Shown here piece by piece: positions 24,101 to 35,409 of a stretch of 64,000 nt of DNA. The notes under the pieces were generated by a model. It was not told the origin of the DNA. It saw only the letters and a program-made list of their open reading frames with translations, and did no database searches. The first letter of the stretch is position 1. Each line of letters starts with the position of its first letter. The DNA comes from Erythrobasidium yunnanense (lineage: Eukaryota > Basidiomycota > Cystobasidiomycetes > Erythrobasidiales > Erythrobasidiaceae), in the NCBI GenBank assembly GCA_001600175.1, contig BCJC01000007.1, positions 1,202,115-1,266,114 on the forward strand, written 5' to 3'. Position numbers and translations under genes: made by a program.

Positions 24101-24381
24101 TATTGAAATCGGAGTAGAGATGACGGAGGAGAAAGCAAAAACACTTCCACTGTCAGTCACGCAGATGAAAAGGTTGAACTGGATGCCTCTCTCCTGGATT
24201 CGAACTATTTCTTTCATCTCGGTGAATGACGTTGAGGTAGGCCACCCCTAATTTCTCTGCCCTCTTCCCATTGGTCAGCCGTCTGGGCTGTACTGCCCCT
24301 AATTTCTAAGGGCCTCTCCTCTTCTCTGCTCTTCTCCTTCACTTCGATACCCAAACAACTAGGAAGAAGGGAAGATTCACA

Positions 24382-26746
24382 ATGTCTGAACTCACAGTTG
24401 AAGAAGTCCCCAAGCTCAAGGTCGCTGACCTCAAGTAAGTGCTCTGTTACAGAGAAGCCTGCCATGTGTATGAGCGCTATATGCTGATTATGATGCCGGC
24501 AGAACCGAACTCGCTGCTCGAGACTTGCCTACCAAAGGCCTCAAGAAAGACCTTGTAGAAAGACTCACAGAGGCTTTACAAGGCGGTGGAAGCCAGGAAG
24601 GAACCCAGGATCCCGCCGGCCAGACTTCGGGAGAAGCACCTCAGCTGGCAGATGAAGCGCAAGCAAACACAGAGAGCCTACCTTCAGAGCTCCCTGCTGT
24701 CCCACCTGCGAACGAAGATTCCGTGCAGGATCTAGAAGGCGCAGAACCAAAGCTGTCTGAGGAGAAAGCTTCGAACGGAGTAGAGACCGCTCAAGGCGAG
24801 AGTGAGGTCGTCAGACCCGATGTCAACTCGTTGGATCAGACACCTGGCGTAGTCAGTAGCACTGCAGCTACCGAGACAGACACCAACGGCACCGCAGATG
24901 TCGGCGAGAAGCGCAAGCGGGACGATGAGCCTGCAGTACTGCCGCGTAAGTAGCCAGGACACTCGTATATACACTCAGTACACTAACGCCCTCCTGTCAT
25001 CCAGTCAACGCTGCACCAGAACCAGTTGCTGCTCAAGCAGAGACTGCGCAGCCTGGCAACGATTCTGTACCTGCTCCACCTGCAGACGTCGAGGAGCCCG
25101 ATACGAAGCGTCTGAAGACCGACGGTGACGATGCTGGTGCCGCTGCTGGATCAGCCGACATCCCCGTCCCAAGTGCGACGAGCGATATTCCCGTACCCGA
25201 GCAGAGCTCCGATGCTTCGGCCTCTCTCCTCCCACCTCAGGCGGATTCCATATTACCTTTGAACGAAGCTATCGTTCCCGATACCACGACCAGCAGTGCA
25301 GCAGCCGCAGCACCAGGTTCAGAGGATCCCAAGTCAGTCCAAACTTCTTCTTCCACGTTAAACGGAACCGCATCCTCATCATCGTCATCATCCACTCTTT
25401 CGCATATTCCTACCACCGCAGATCCCAACAACCTCCAATCGCGTAAATCCTTCTCCATCAGAGGGAAAGGTGTGGAGAGGAAGTGTGGAAATAGCGATGA
25501 GGGTAGAAGTAGTGCAAGGATGACGAAAATAGGCAATATCACGCCTGATACCTCTGTGGATTCCGATAGAAGAGGCAGTTCAAATAGTGTAGCCAAAATG
25601 TCGCATACTATTGCTACACAAAACGAGAATATACAGTCGGATGGACAAGCATCTGCGCCGGCAAGCGAGGAGACGTCACATATGGACGTCGACGCCCCTC
25701 ATCAGAGTAGCTCGAGGCCTACGCAGTCTCGTTCGGCTGCTCCGAGGGATGCGTTGTCCTCGATTGTCGATTCCCTCCTGAGTACTGATGAGCATGCCAA
25801 GACCGCTGATAATGACAAGCCTCCGCCGTCAACCTCGATCTGTGTATCGAATCTAGTCAGGCCATTCACGCTACCTTCCCTCAAGGAGAAGCTAGAAGAG
25901 TTCGGTAGCTACAGCTACTTCTGGATCAATGCAGTAAAAAGTCATTGTTTTGTTACCGTAGGCGTACTCCTGCCCACAAGTTCAGACATAGTCTGATACA
26001 TTTCGCTTCTCCAGTATGACACGGTAGAGACAGCAGAGCAGGTCTCGGCTGCTCTTGACGGCATCACCTGGCCAGATCGGACGGGCAAGCGATTGAGCGT
26101 GATCTATATACCACACTCTGAGGTGCCTAGGCTCGTAGCAGCGGAGGAAGCAGCCGGACGAGCTCGCTTGGAACTGGTAGTAAAGAAGAACGCAGATACT
26201 TCAGAATGGCAGTACGATGTCGAAGCGCCTTCTGCAGTATCAAGCGCAGGTAATGGAAAGGTAGCTGGTTCAGTTCGAGGTTTGGCTAGTGCCGTGCCTT
26301 CTGCCGCGAGACCCAATACCTCGAATCCATTCCCGCTCGGTACTCCAGCCTCTGCACCGCCGACTTCTCTGGCGTCTAGAGCTGGAGCAGGTCCGCCTGG
26401 CAACCGCCTATTCCAGCAAGCCAATGCCAATCGCACTTCTGTAGTGACAGCTAGCGGAGCATCTATACAAATACCACGTTCTTCTGCTTTCTCCCAATCT
26501 ACTGTTCTCGCAGGCCCGGCTTCGGCATCCATTGCTGAGCCCGCAAGACGGCTTGAGGAAGATCGGATATGGCAGCCTGCAAAAGGAGCAGAATCAACCT
26601 ACAAACAGACGCAAAGTCTCCCAAAAATATGGTTCAGACCGGTCGATGCAGTTACTGCTGGACGAAAACTGAGAGACCTAGCTAGAGAGCAACAGAAAGC
26701 AGCGCCGAGGCGGCAGACGGGTATAAGGGACTGCTACAGACCGTAA
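24382..26746 (+). CDS. Acinus-like SAP-domain protein (ASAP/PSAP complex scaffold)
   Basis: Nuclear RNA-processing protein of 726 aa. Exons 24382-24434, 24503-24945, 25005-25957 and 26015-26746. The N-terminal SAP domain reads LKVADLKTELAARDLPTKG across intron 1, then LKKDLVERLTEAL. The middle is long, acidic and Ser/Ala-rich with nuclear-localisation-like EKRKRDD and DTKRLKTD. Near 480 there is an RRM-like module: ICVSNLVRPFTLPSLKEKL, then EQVSAALDGITWP. At the C-terminus LPKIWFRPVD matches the RSB motif that binds RNPS1 and SAP18. The family assignment rests on this SAP + RRM + RSB order. Confidence 0.85.
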
Positions 26747-27026
26747 AATACCTCAGCTCCAGCCACAAGGCCCCTGGCATTGCAAAAGTAATTCGAAGAA
26801 ATGACATTCTGCACTTCTCAATCGCTTCATAGCAACGAAAAATTGAAAGTGTAGAGTGCGCGCTACACGAACTCACATCACCGAACATACTCATCACCGG
26901 ATGAATCGCGAGAGCGCATCCTTGTCCGTCTTCCCTTTGACGAGCTCCGCCGCCCCTCTCCAACAATTGCTCTTCCAGCAGGCTTACCCCTCTTAGCTTC
27001 CTCAAAAATCAACGTCGCAGGCCGAC

Positions 27027-27847
27027 ATGACTTCCGCACCACCTCCCTCTGCGACTACATCAACCCTCGATGGGACCCTCTCCGCTGCCACCTCTCCCGT
27101 AGTCCGAGACTATGCATTCACGACTGAGCCGAGTCTCCCTGAAGCCAAAAGCGCCATCGGAGCTCGATTCCTGGTACGAGATTCGCTCTTCGTCGCCAGT
27201 CCTACTGGCTACGACCATGGTGCACCAGTGAGTGATCTGGTGCTGCCTTGTTCGGACTGGAGCTGATCCGAGCTGCAGGGACCTTTGTCGATATCAGAGT
27301 CACCTCTTCCTGCCATCAACGAAGAATCGCAGCCCTCTCCTCCTGTTCCGAGCTATGAATCGGCGACTAATAGTCCAGACAAGCCGGCACACGACAACAA
27401 ACACCCTCTCGAGATCGCTCAACTGGCGAAGATGTACGAGCGAAAGGACTTGCCGGAGCCTGGGCCAGCTAGAGAAACAAACAAGACACGATGCGTAGCG
27501 CTCTGCGGTAAGCATTTACGTCCTCGATCTCGCACATGACAAATCGCTGATCGACGTCTCCACTTTAGCGTGTGCCTTCATCATACTGATGTTCATGAAC
27601 GGCTCTCTGGTCCTCGCTATGCTATTTGCGACCGAGGTAAGCGCGTCTACGACACCAAAGACCCCTTCCGCTCATATCGCTGTTTTGACAGCGCATCGGT
27701 CTACAGGAGGGTCAGACACCATCAGGTAAACAGCAGGTCACTGCAGCTGCTCTATCGGGATTGTTATCAGCTATTCCATCGGGCATGTTTCTCGGACTCG
27801 CTTGGTGTGCTTTTCGCATGGAAAGACGCACTGCCCTCGAGGCGTAG
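27027..27847 (+). CDS. Two-TM membrane protein, function unknown
   Basis: 217 aa from exons 27027-27227, 27279-27507, 27569-27636 and 27692-27847. The first ~140 residues are hydrophilic and Pro/Ser-rich (ESQPSPPVPSYESATNSPD). Two hydrophobic segments follow: CAFIILMFMNGSLVLAMLFA and LSGLLSAIPSGMFLGLAWCA. It ends RMERRTALEA. All junctions have good donors and the frame closes. The family is not recognised. Confidence 0.65.
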
Positions 27848-28024
27848 GTATGAAAATACGAACCCTATATGCCGAGAGTAATACTACAGAAACGAAAGTG
27901 ATGGCGCAGAGCGGTTGCGGACTTTGCCCAGGTGTTTGACGGTCTGACGCATATCCCGGCGAAGACTTTGCCTCCTTTGCAAGCAGGCTCTCTTCTTCTT
28001 TGCCCATACTTCTGCAGACTCGAC

Positions 28025-30113
28025 ATGCTGTTGCTGGCTCAGCAGGTTGTCCTTCTATCGACATGTCTCGTATCGGCTATCTCCGCTGCTCGGTTAGGCG
28101 AGAAACCCATGCTTGGATGGAGCAGTTGGAACAAGCACGCGACTTCATCGCACAGATTAGGTGTCTTGTGCTGACTATGCGCGCAGGTTTCAATGCGACA
28201 TCAACGAAACGGTTATTTTCAATGCAGCTAAAGCCATACGCGAGCGGGGCCTGCTGGACCTGGGGTGGGTCGCAACCGCTATCGCTCAGAAGTGTAGCTT
28301 ACGCTTTAGAAGCAGATATGAATACATAGCAGTCAGTCTCTGCTGGTCGCTGCTGCATAAGTACCCCTATCTTCGCTAACGCGCGTTCGCAGATTGACGA
28401 TGTACGAGCTGATTTGCTGACGAAGTTTGACCTACACTCATGAACTACTCGCAGTGCTGGCAAGCGGATGCGAGAGAGCCGGAAACCAACAAACCGCTCG
28501 CTCATCCTGACAAGTTTCCATCTGGCTTCAAGAATCTGACTGATAGCCTGCACAATATGGGCTTCAAGGTCGGGATCTATAGCTCTGCTGGTACGATGAC
28601 CTGTCAAAGACGATTCGGCAGTCTGCACTACGAGGAGATCGATGCGAAACAGTATGCTGAGTGGGGCTTCGATCTGCTGAAGTATGGTAAGTGGTTTTGT
28701 TGTAATCAAGTCTTGCTCAGCTAATGGTTGTGTTAGACAACTGGTAGGCCATGTTTTGAGGAATGTTACGCGAGCTTCACTAAAGCATGCGATCAAGCTA
28801 CAACGAAGGTCTTCACGGAACACCTTGGCTCAGCCGTGACCGCTACAAGAAGATGGCGGACGCTCTTCAAAAAGCCGGAAGAAGTGTATGGTACTACCTG
28901 TGCAACTGGGTAAGCCTTAAGAGTGCAGCGAGCGGAAGGTATGGACTAATACGCATTGCAGGGCGAAGACAACCCATGGGATGTAAGCTACTTTATTCTG
29001 TTCTCTGGCAAACAGACTGATTCCCTTAAAGTGGGCATATCTATTTTCTCAGAGTTACCGTATCGCAGGTGGGTGTCGTCAGTGAGGGGATAGATGCACA
29101 GCTGACCTAATGAGAAGGCGATGTTGGCGACAATTACGGTATGTACAGTTGCGGTACCTGCAAGTATCCATTCCTGAGGTGAATTTGCAGATCGACAGGA
29201 CGATAACTGCCCTTGTATCGGCACCCTGGAGCAATGCGCCGTGGCTGGCTTCGGATGCTCCATCATGTCATATACCGACAGAGCTGCGAGCGTGGTACAC
29301 AAGTCCTTCGTAGGCAGCTGGGCTGACCTGGACGGACTAGAAGTAAGCGGCCGTTACGCAGGTTGACAACCTTGCTGATATACCTGTAGGTTGGGAACGG
29401 AGGCATGACGTTCAATGAATATAAAAGCCAGTTCAGCTTATGGGCTTTGGTGAAGAGCCCGCTTATGCTTGGCCACGATCCGAAGGAAACGTAAGCTTCT
29501 TTGACGTCTCTATCCGGCAAAGATGGGCTGAGACAGGCTTCATCCACCAGATCTGCGGAGACTATGAAGATCATAAGCAATAAGCGGATCCTGGGCATCA
29601 ATCAGGATCCAGCAGGCCGCCCAGGCTATCGTGTCTGGAAAGACTCGGCCAGTAAGAGCAACATCCAATTATGGAGGGCCGACATAGGAGGAGGGTAAGC
29701 TTGTTCTTTTCTCTCAAACGTAGACGCCAGCCCACGTGTATTCTTTAGCCGCTATGCACTTCTTCTCATCAACTCGACTCCTCTGAACCAGCGCGTCGAA
29801 GTCAAGCTAAGAGAAGACTTTTTCCGCAAAGAGGTCAGTTCTGCAGGGATCCTGCATATACTGTCACTGACGTTGTCTTCGCTCCCTTTGCAGCGCAACA
29901 TCCGCACATCAGACTTTGAGCTTCACGATCCCTGGGCAAGCGAGAAGTCACTTGGTCGGGGTAGGCACATACTGGACCTCGATGTCCCCACTCATGGCGT
30001 CCGCTTCCTCGAGCTGGTACCGAAAGGACAGTCGTAAGTCGCTTACCCTCCGTGAACTGATCGTGTATATTGAGCTATGCTACAGGAAGGTGGCATTGGT
30101 ACAGCAATTTTGA
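28025..30113 (+). CDS. Secreted alpha-galactosidase, glycoside hydrolase family 27
   Basis: Releases terminal alpha-galactose from oligosaccharides. 430 aa from sixteen exons: 28025-28134, 28187-28264, 28316-28331, 28393-28401, 28455-28686, 28737-28743, 28798-28909, 28962-28982, 29032-29068, 29118-29138, 29191-29342, 29390-29490, 29551-29694, 29749-29833, 29894-30033, 30086-30113. Signal peptide [20 protein letters not shown]. Motifs: [52 protein letters not shown] with the nucleophile Asp, YRIAGDVGDN with the likely acid/base Asp, [37 protein letters not shown]. Intron 1 needs a GC donor. The stop is 10 bp from that of the next gene. Confidence 0.9.
28316..28743 (+). other. Cluster of microexons in the GH27 gene (16, 9 and 7 nt)
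   Basis: Exons 28316-28331, 28393-28401 and 28737-28743 encode GYEYIA, IDD and the core of YDNC. Each has AG before and GT after it. Removing any one destroys a conserved GH27 motif, and removing the 16- or 7-nt exon also breaks the frame. Confidence 0.78.
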
Positions 30114-30123
30114 GCCAACGAGA

Positions 30124-30799
30124 CTAGAAATGGTCAAGAGCGTCTGAAAATTCGCCTTGCTTTCGAAGTTTACCCTCTTCCTTCAGGCCTCTGTTGCCCG
30201 TCACGGTTCCCTTGATCTGGTCGATTGTGCCTGCAATATACATCGGCTCTCTGAAGTCAGAAGGCAGGCTGACAGTGCTGACCTGCAATCTTGTCGCCCA
30301 AAGTTGGTTTGGTCCGATACTCGGTTGTTCCGTCAGTACTGCATATCCTCTCGTCAGACCTGTTCTCTGAGACAGGCAGAAAGTGGGCACACCTATGGCT
30401 TTGTGGCATCGGCGGTCTATGAAGAAGTCCTCCATCTGTCGGTGCAGAATCTGCAGAATCATGAGGCTCCTCCGTTCGTAGCTACGAAAGCTCATCAGAT
30501 CGACTAGCGCTGAGTGGTGAAGGGCTTACACTATCTCCCTGCTGACCTGCTAGAGCCTGTTCAAGCATGCCAGGGTTGTTGAGCAGAGCAGTTGTTGGCA
30601 ATGCGTTCGAGGCACCAGCAGCATTTGCAGTGTCAACTGTGCCGACACCGGATGACTGTGCAAAGTCTCGTTGGGTATCAGGCTGCATGGCGCTGTTATT
30701 GCTTGCTGAATGTTCAGATGAAGCTGGAATTGTGTCGGTGTCCGGTACCACAGGATTGCCATAAGACGGCGACGCGAACTGATGATTTGCTTGAAACAT
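30124..30799 (-). CDS. CsbD-like small stress protein with disordered N-terminus
   Basis: 161 aa from exons 30799-30530, 30481-30393 and 30250-30124. The first ~115 residues are polar and low complexity (SEHSASNNSAMQPDTQ, PHDSADSAPTDGG). The C-terminus has the CsbD-like module IAGTIDQIKGTVTGNRGLKE, then EGKLRKQG. CsbD-family proteins are stress-induced in bacteria and also occur in fungi; the biochemical function is unknown. The second intron (30392-30251) is 142 nt, longer than most here. The gene is convergent with GH27, only 10 bp between stops. Confidence 0.7.
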
Positions 30800-31085
30800 T
30801 GCGGGCTGACTCTGCAGATCTGCGTTGATGACAGCGTAGCTGTAGAAAGGAGAGCCTTGTCCGAACCAGCATGCAAGCTTGAAGCGAGCTGCGCATCGTC
30901 AGCTGTTTGGAGGGCCCTTGTAACATTGACGTGGACAAAGGCTCGGTTATGAAGCGGAATTGACGTCAGTATAGAATGCACAGGCCTTCTGGGCGGAATC
31001 AGCAGGCATTGCAATTGGGCAGGAGAGAGGGGAAGAAAACAACAACATCAACTTCAGCTTGACAAGAGCGAAGGGAGCCCTATCT

Positions 31086-33721
31086 TCAGCGCCCGCGACG
31101 TCCTCGACCGCCCCACCAGGTCTTGCGTCCTCTCGCCGCAGGCTTTCGAGATCTTTCGCGTTCTGGAGGTGGGTCATCATCAGTCTTCGATCTCCTTAGC
31201 AGCTTTCTTCTTCTTCTTTGCCGGACGTGGTTCGTCGCATGGTTTGCCATTCTCATCGAGGCCCAAGATTCGATAATCTAGGTGTATAGGATCAGCTTGG
31301 ACGTCATGGGGATCTATTGAAGGTCTTACACGAATCTCGCAGTGCAGCAGGGATCTTAGACAAATAGATCGATCCGGCTGGCGGAGTGCCATCATCGCTA
31401 TCCTCGTCTGCATTCGCATTATTGGCCCTTGCGGCCGGCTTCGAAGTTGATGCTTTCGGGACATTCTGTACCAGTGCATCTTCTTGAATATCATCATCTT
31501 CCCATAATCCTGCTTCATCATCATCGTCTATCTCGATGACGTTCCCCGCATTCCTTCGGTTGCCTTGCTGAATCTTCTGTTGTCCGGATCTTGTTATTCG
31601 TTGATTTACATAGGGAGCATTGCGTACCGGCGACTGTACGCGGTGCTGTTGCTGTCTGGGTTGCAAGACTTCGGCAGGCTCAGGTGATCTTGCACGCTTC
31701 TTTCCCTTCTGAGAGCTCGTGTATCTTGCAGGACTTGGAGGAAAGAGTTCATCTTCCAGTTCTTCCCTCGTGGGTTCTTTCTGTAGAGGCGGTCTGGCTG
31801 CATTGGCGGTTCTGCGGAAAGGGTGATTCGCTTGCTGAGGCGTGTCCGCTTGTTGATCTCGTGCTTGTTTGACTTTCATCTTGTTGGAAATCTGCTGAGC
31901 AGCTTGCTTGGCTATGTCATTTCGACGGACAGCGGAGGAGGTAGGGCCAACTGAGGTGGACATCTCCTTTGCGACCTTGACGGACTTCGCGTCCAGTATA
32001 TCCTGCTCTTCCTGTTCGTGCGAGTCTAGAACTGCTAACGGAAACTGCATGAACAATTTGCATATTAGTCACGGAGAAGTCGATCGAACTTGCGTTGGCG
32101 AATTTACCATCTTTAAGCAAAAGCTACATTGAGCCTGTTCTTCTTCTACATCCTTCTGATTCTCTTCCTCCTGATGTAACTCATCTTGAAGGACAAAAGT
32201 CTTCTGTTTCTTGCGACTGTTATCTTCTTTACCGGACTTCTCCTCGTTACTCTTTCGTTTCGCAGTTGCAGACGAGCGGCTGAGCACCAGGTTCTCGAGA
32301 GATGTCCCGCTTGCTGTGATAGGAGGTGTGCTCTTCTTCGAGCTATCGGCGAAGCCTTCGTGCTTCACAGCAGGAGACTTGCCTTCTTGCTTGACTTGGG
32401 ACTCTGATTGCCTTCTCTTCGCTTGATTGCTCGACGCCCTCGCACCAGTACCACTTTGTCTGATATCTCGCGATGTACTCGCAGACGCTTGTGAACTTTG
32501 CTTCTTCTGCTGACTCTGTGTTTGCTTACCACCACTTCGAGTAGGAGAGCTGTCGTGTGCTTCCGCCCTTGCGGCTGGAAGGATGTTCCATGGAGCTATC
32601 GATGACTTGACGGTCGACGTCTTATTCCTCGAAACGTATGGAACCCTTGTCGAAGAAGATTGCGGTCCGCTTGCACTTCTCAACATATCCGCTGGCGGCT
32701 CAGGCATGTCCTCCTCCATCATATCATTTCCTCCGTAATCGTAATCATCGCCCTGTTCTGCTGCGGCGACGAGGTCGTCAAAGCCATCCATCGCATCACT
32801 ATCCGGAGCGAAGAATCTTGTATTACTTGGTCGAGGCGGTGAAGGTTGATGAACAGGCTGTGATGATGCTTTCGGACTTGACCCTGCTGCTGCCGCAACA
32901 ACTACTGGTGCGGCTGTTAGTTCCAGCTGATCGATCTCTTCATCCAGATCTTCCCACTCTGGTTCCGTCTTTTGCAAAGGAGGAGGCAGAGCAAAGTCCT
33001 CTGGTGAGTCTTGTCTTGTACGATTTCGTATAGAAGCGGGAAATTGGGTAGGTGGCAGCATGTATGAAGGAGGAGGGGGCGTAGAAGCATCTTCGGACGT
33101 CCCTGTCGATCCCGGTAGAGTCTTGTCACTCTCTATGGGAGGTATACCTCTTCCTCTTGGAGTGTCAGGCAATTTGAACTGCTCGTCCTCTGCACCTGCG
33201 TAACTCGGACGCGATCGAGGTTTCCATACAGGCTTGGGCGGCGGGGGAAGTTGAAAGTCATCCTCCTCGACCTTTGGTGGAGAGGGAAGATTGAGAGGTG
33301 AAGAGGGAGGGAGCTCATCCTCTGGCGAAGAGGCCAATTCGTCGACCTCAGATTCTTCTGATGGGTCTATGATCCTTCTCTTGCCGAGCTTCTTGCTCGA
33401 CTCGGTCGGAGGCGTAGTCTGTCTCCTAGGCTTGCTCTGCTTCTCCTTGCGTGACTTCTTGAGCTTCTTCAGGCCTTTCTTACGCTTCTCCTTGCGTTCT
33501 TGGGTGCCCATCAGCATATCAACATCGTCCGAATCCGAGTTTGAATCTGAGGCATCATCACTGCTACTTCTACTGCTTGCACTGTCGTGTGGGCTCGAGA
33601 TCAGCGGGCTTGGTGCTCCTCTGCGTTGGTTGTTGATCACACGCGTAGATGGGCCAGCCGAAGCGACTGAAGAGATCAAGGCAGCATTCTTCTTGGCGGC
33701 TTTCGTTGAATAGGTAGTCAT
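31086..33721 (-). CDS. Large disordered nuclear protein with a CxxC...H zinc-knuckle-like motif
   Basis: About 818 aa; the family is not recognised. Exons 33721-32108, 32044-31330, 31277-31227 and 31162-31086. The N-terminal 500 residues are acidic/Ser-rich with Lys blocks (KEKRKKGLKKLKKSRKEKQ) and several Pro-rich PPPP stretches. At the first junction CSFCLKMFPLAVLDSHEQE forms a CxxC...H motif resembling half of a UBZ/Rad18-type finger, without a clear fourth ligand. A second acidic stretch reads VIEIDDDDEAGLWEDDD. The C-terminus is basic, ending RKTWWGGRGRRGR. If the last 64-nt intron is retained, the protein instead ends KKKKKAAKEIED at 31180. A DNA-repair or chromatin role is only a guess. 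Confidence 0.6.
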
Positions 33722-34111
33722 AACAGGTTTGGATCTGCTTGGAACGGGCTTTGGCAGAGATCCCTTGGAAAGGTTGAAGAAGTCATCTGCGGGATCTAAT
33801 CAGCCTTGAAAACGGGCAGCATTTCTGGCGTGTTTCTTGCCTTCATCATGCATGTATCCTTGCTTTAAGCAGGATGTAAGGCCCTGCTTAAGCCCTTCTG
33901 AGTTGGCGAAAAGGAGACCCTATAGCTAGTAAACACGCAAAAACAAGGCGCGAGTTGACAATCTGACAATTTGTGACCCAAAACGACCTTACACGCTGCT
34001 TATACCTTCAAGAACAATCTGCATACACGTCTTAAACTGCTGGAACCCCTGCTTGAGATTGCCAGAAAGCTCGGATCGACGTTCTGGCTCAAAAGGCCCT
34101 TTGCTATCTGA
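33722..34111. promoter_or_regulatory. Divergent promoter with an 11-bp inverted repeat
   Basis: It separates the nuclear protein and Rab4 genes. At 33862-33893, GCTTTAAGCAGG and CCTGCTTAAGC form an inverted repeat with a 9-nt spacer and one bulged T. This could be a dimer-bound operator-like site. Nothing else is seen. Confidence 0.45.
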
Positions 34112-35214
<1,103 letters not shown>

Positions 35215-35409
35215 TACTAAGTGGTCTCATGAGTCGCGTAGTCTTGAGTAATCGGTTTGTTGTCGTACTTTGGCTTTCTTACTATCTTTCACATTGTGCT
35301 GTAGGCTCTATTTCACGCACATCTTGTAGCCAATGATCAATCCTAATGCTTTCATGAGTCAATAATGTACACGTGCGGCCCTTATCATCGCACTTACTGC
35401 AAGATTACC

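Noticed and set aside
31014-31180. A separate small gene downstream of the nuclear protein
   Set aside because: Its protein-like Arg-rich end joins in phase to the upstream gene by a normal 64-nt intron, so it is better explained as the last exon.
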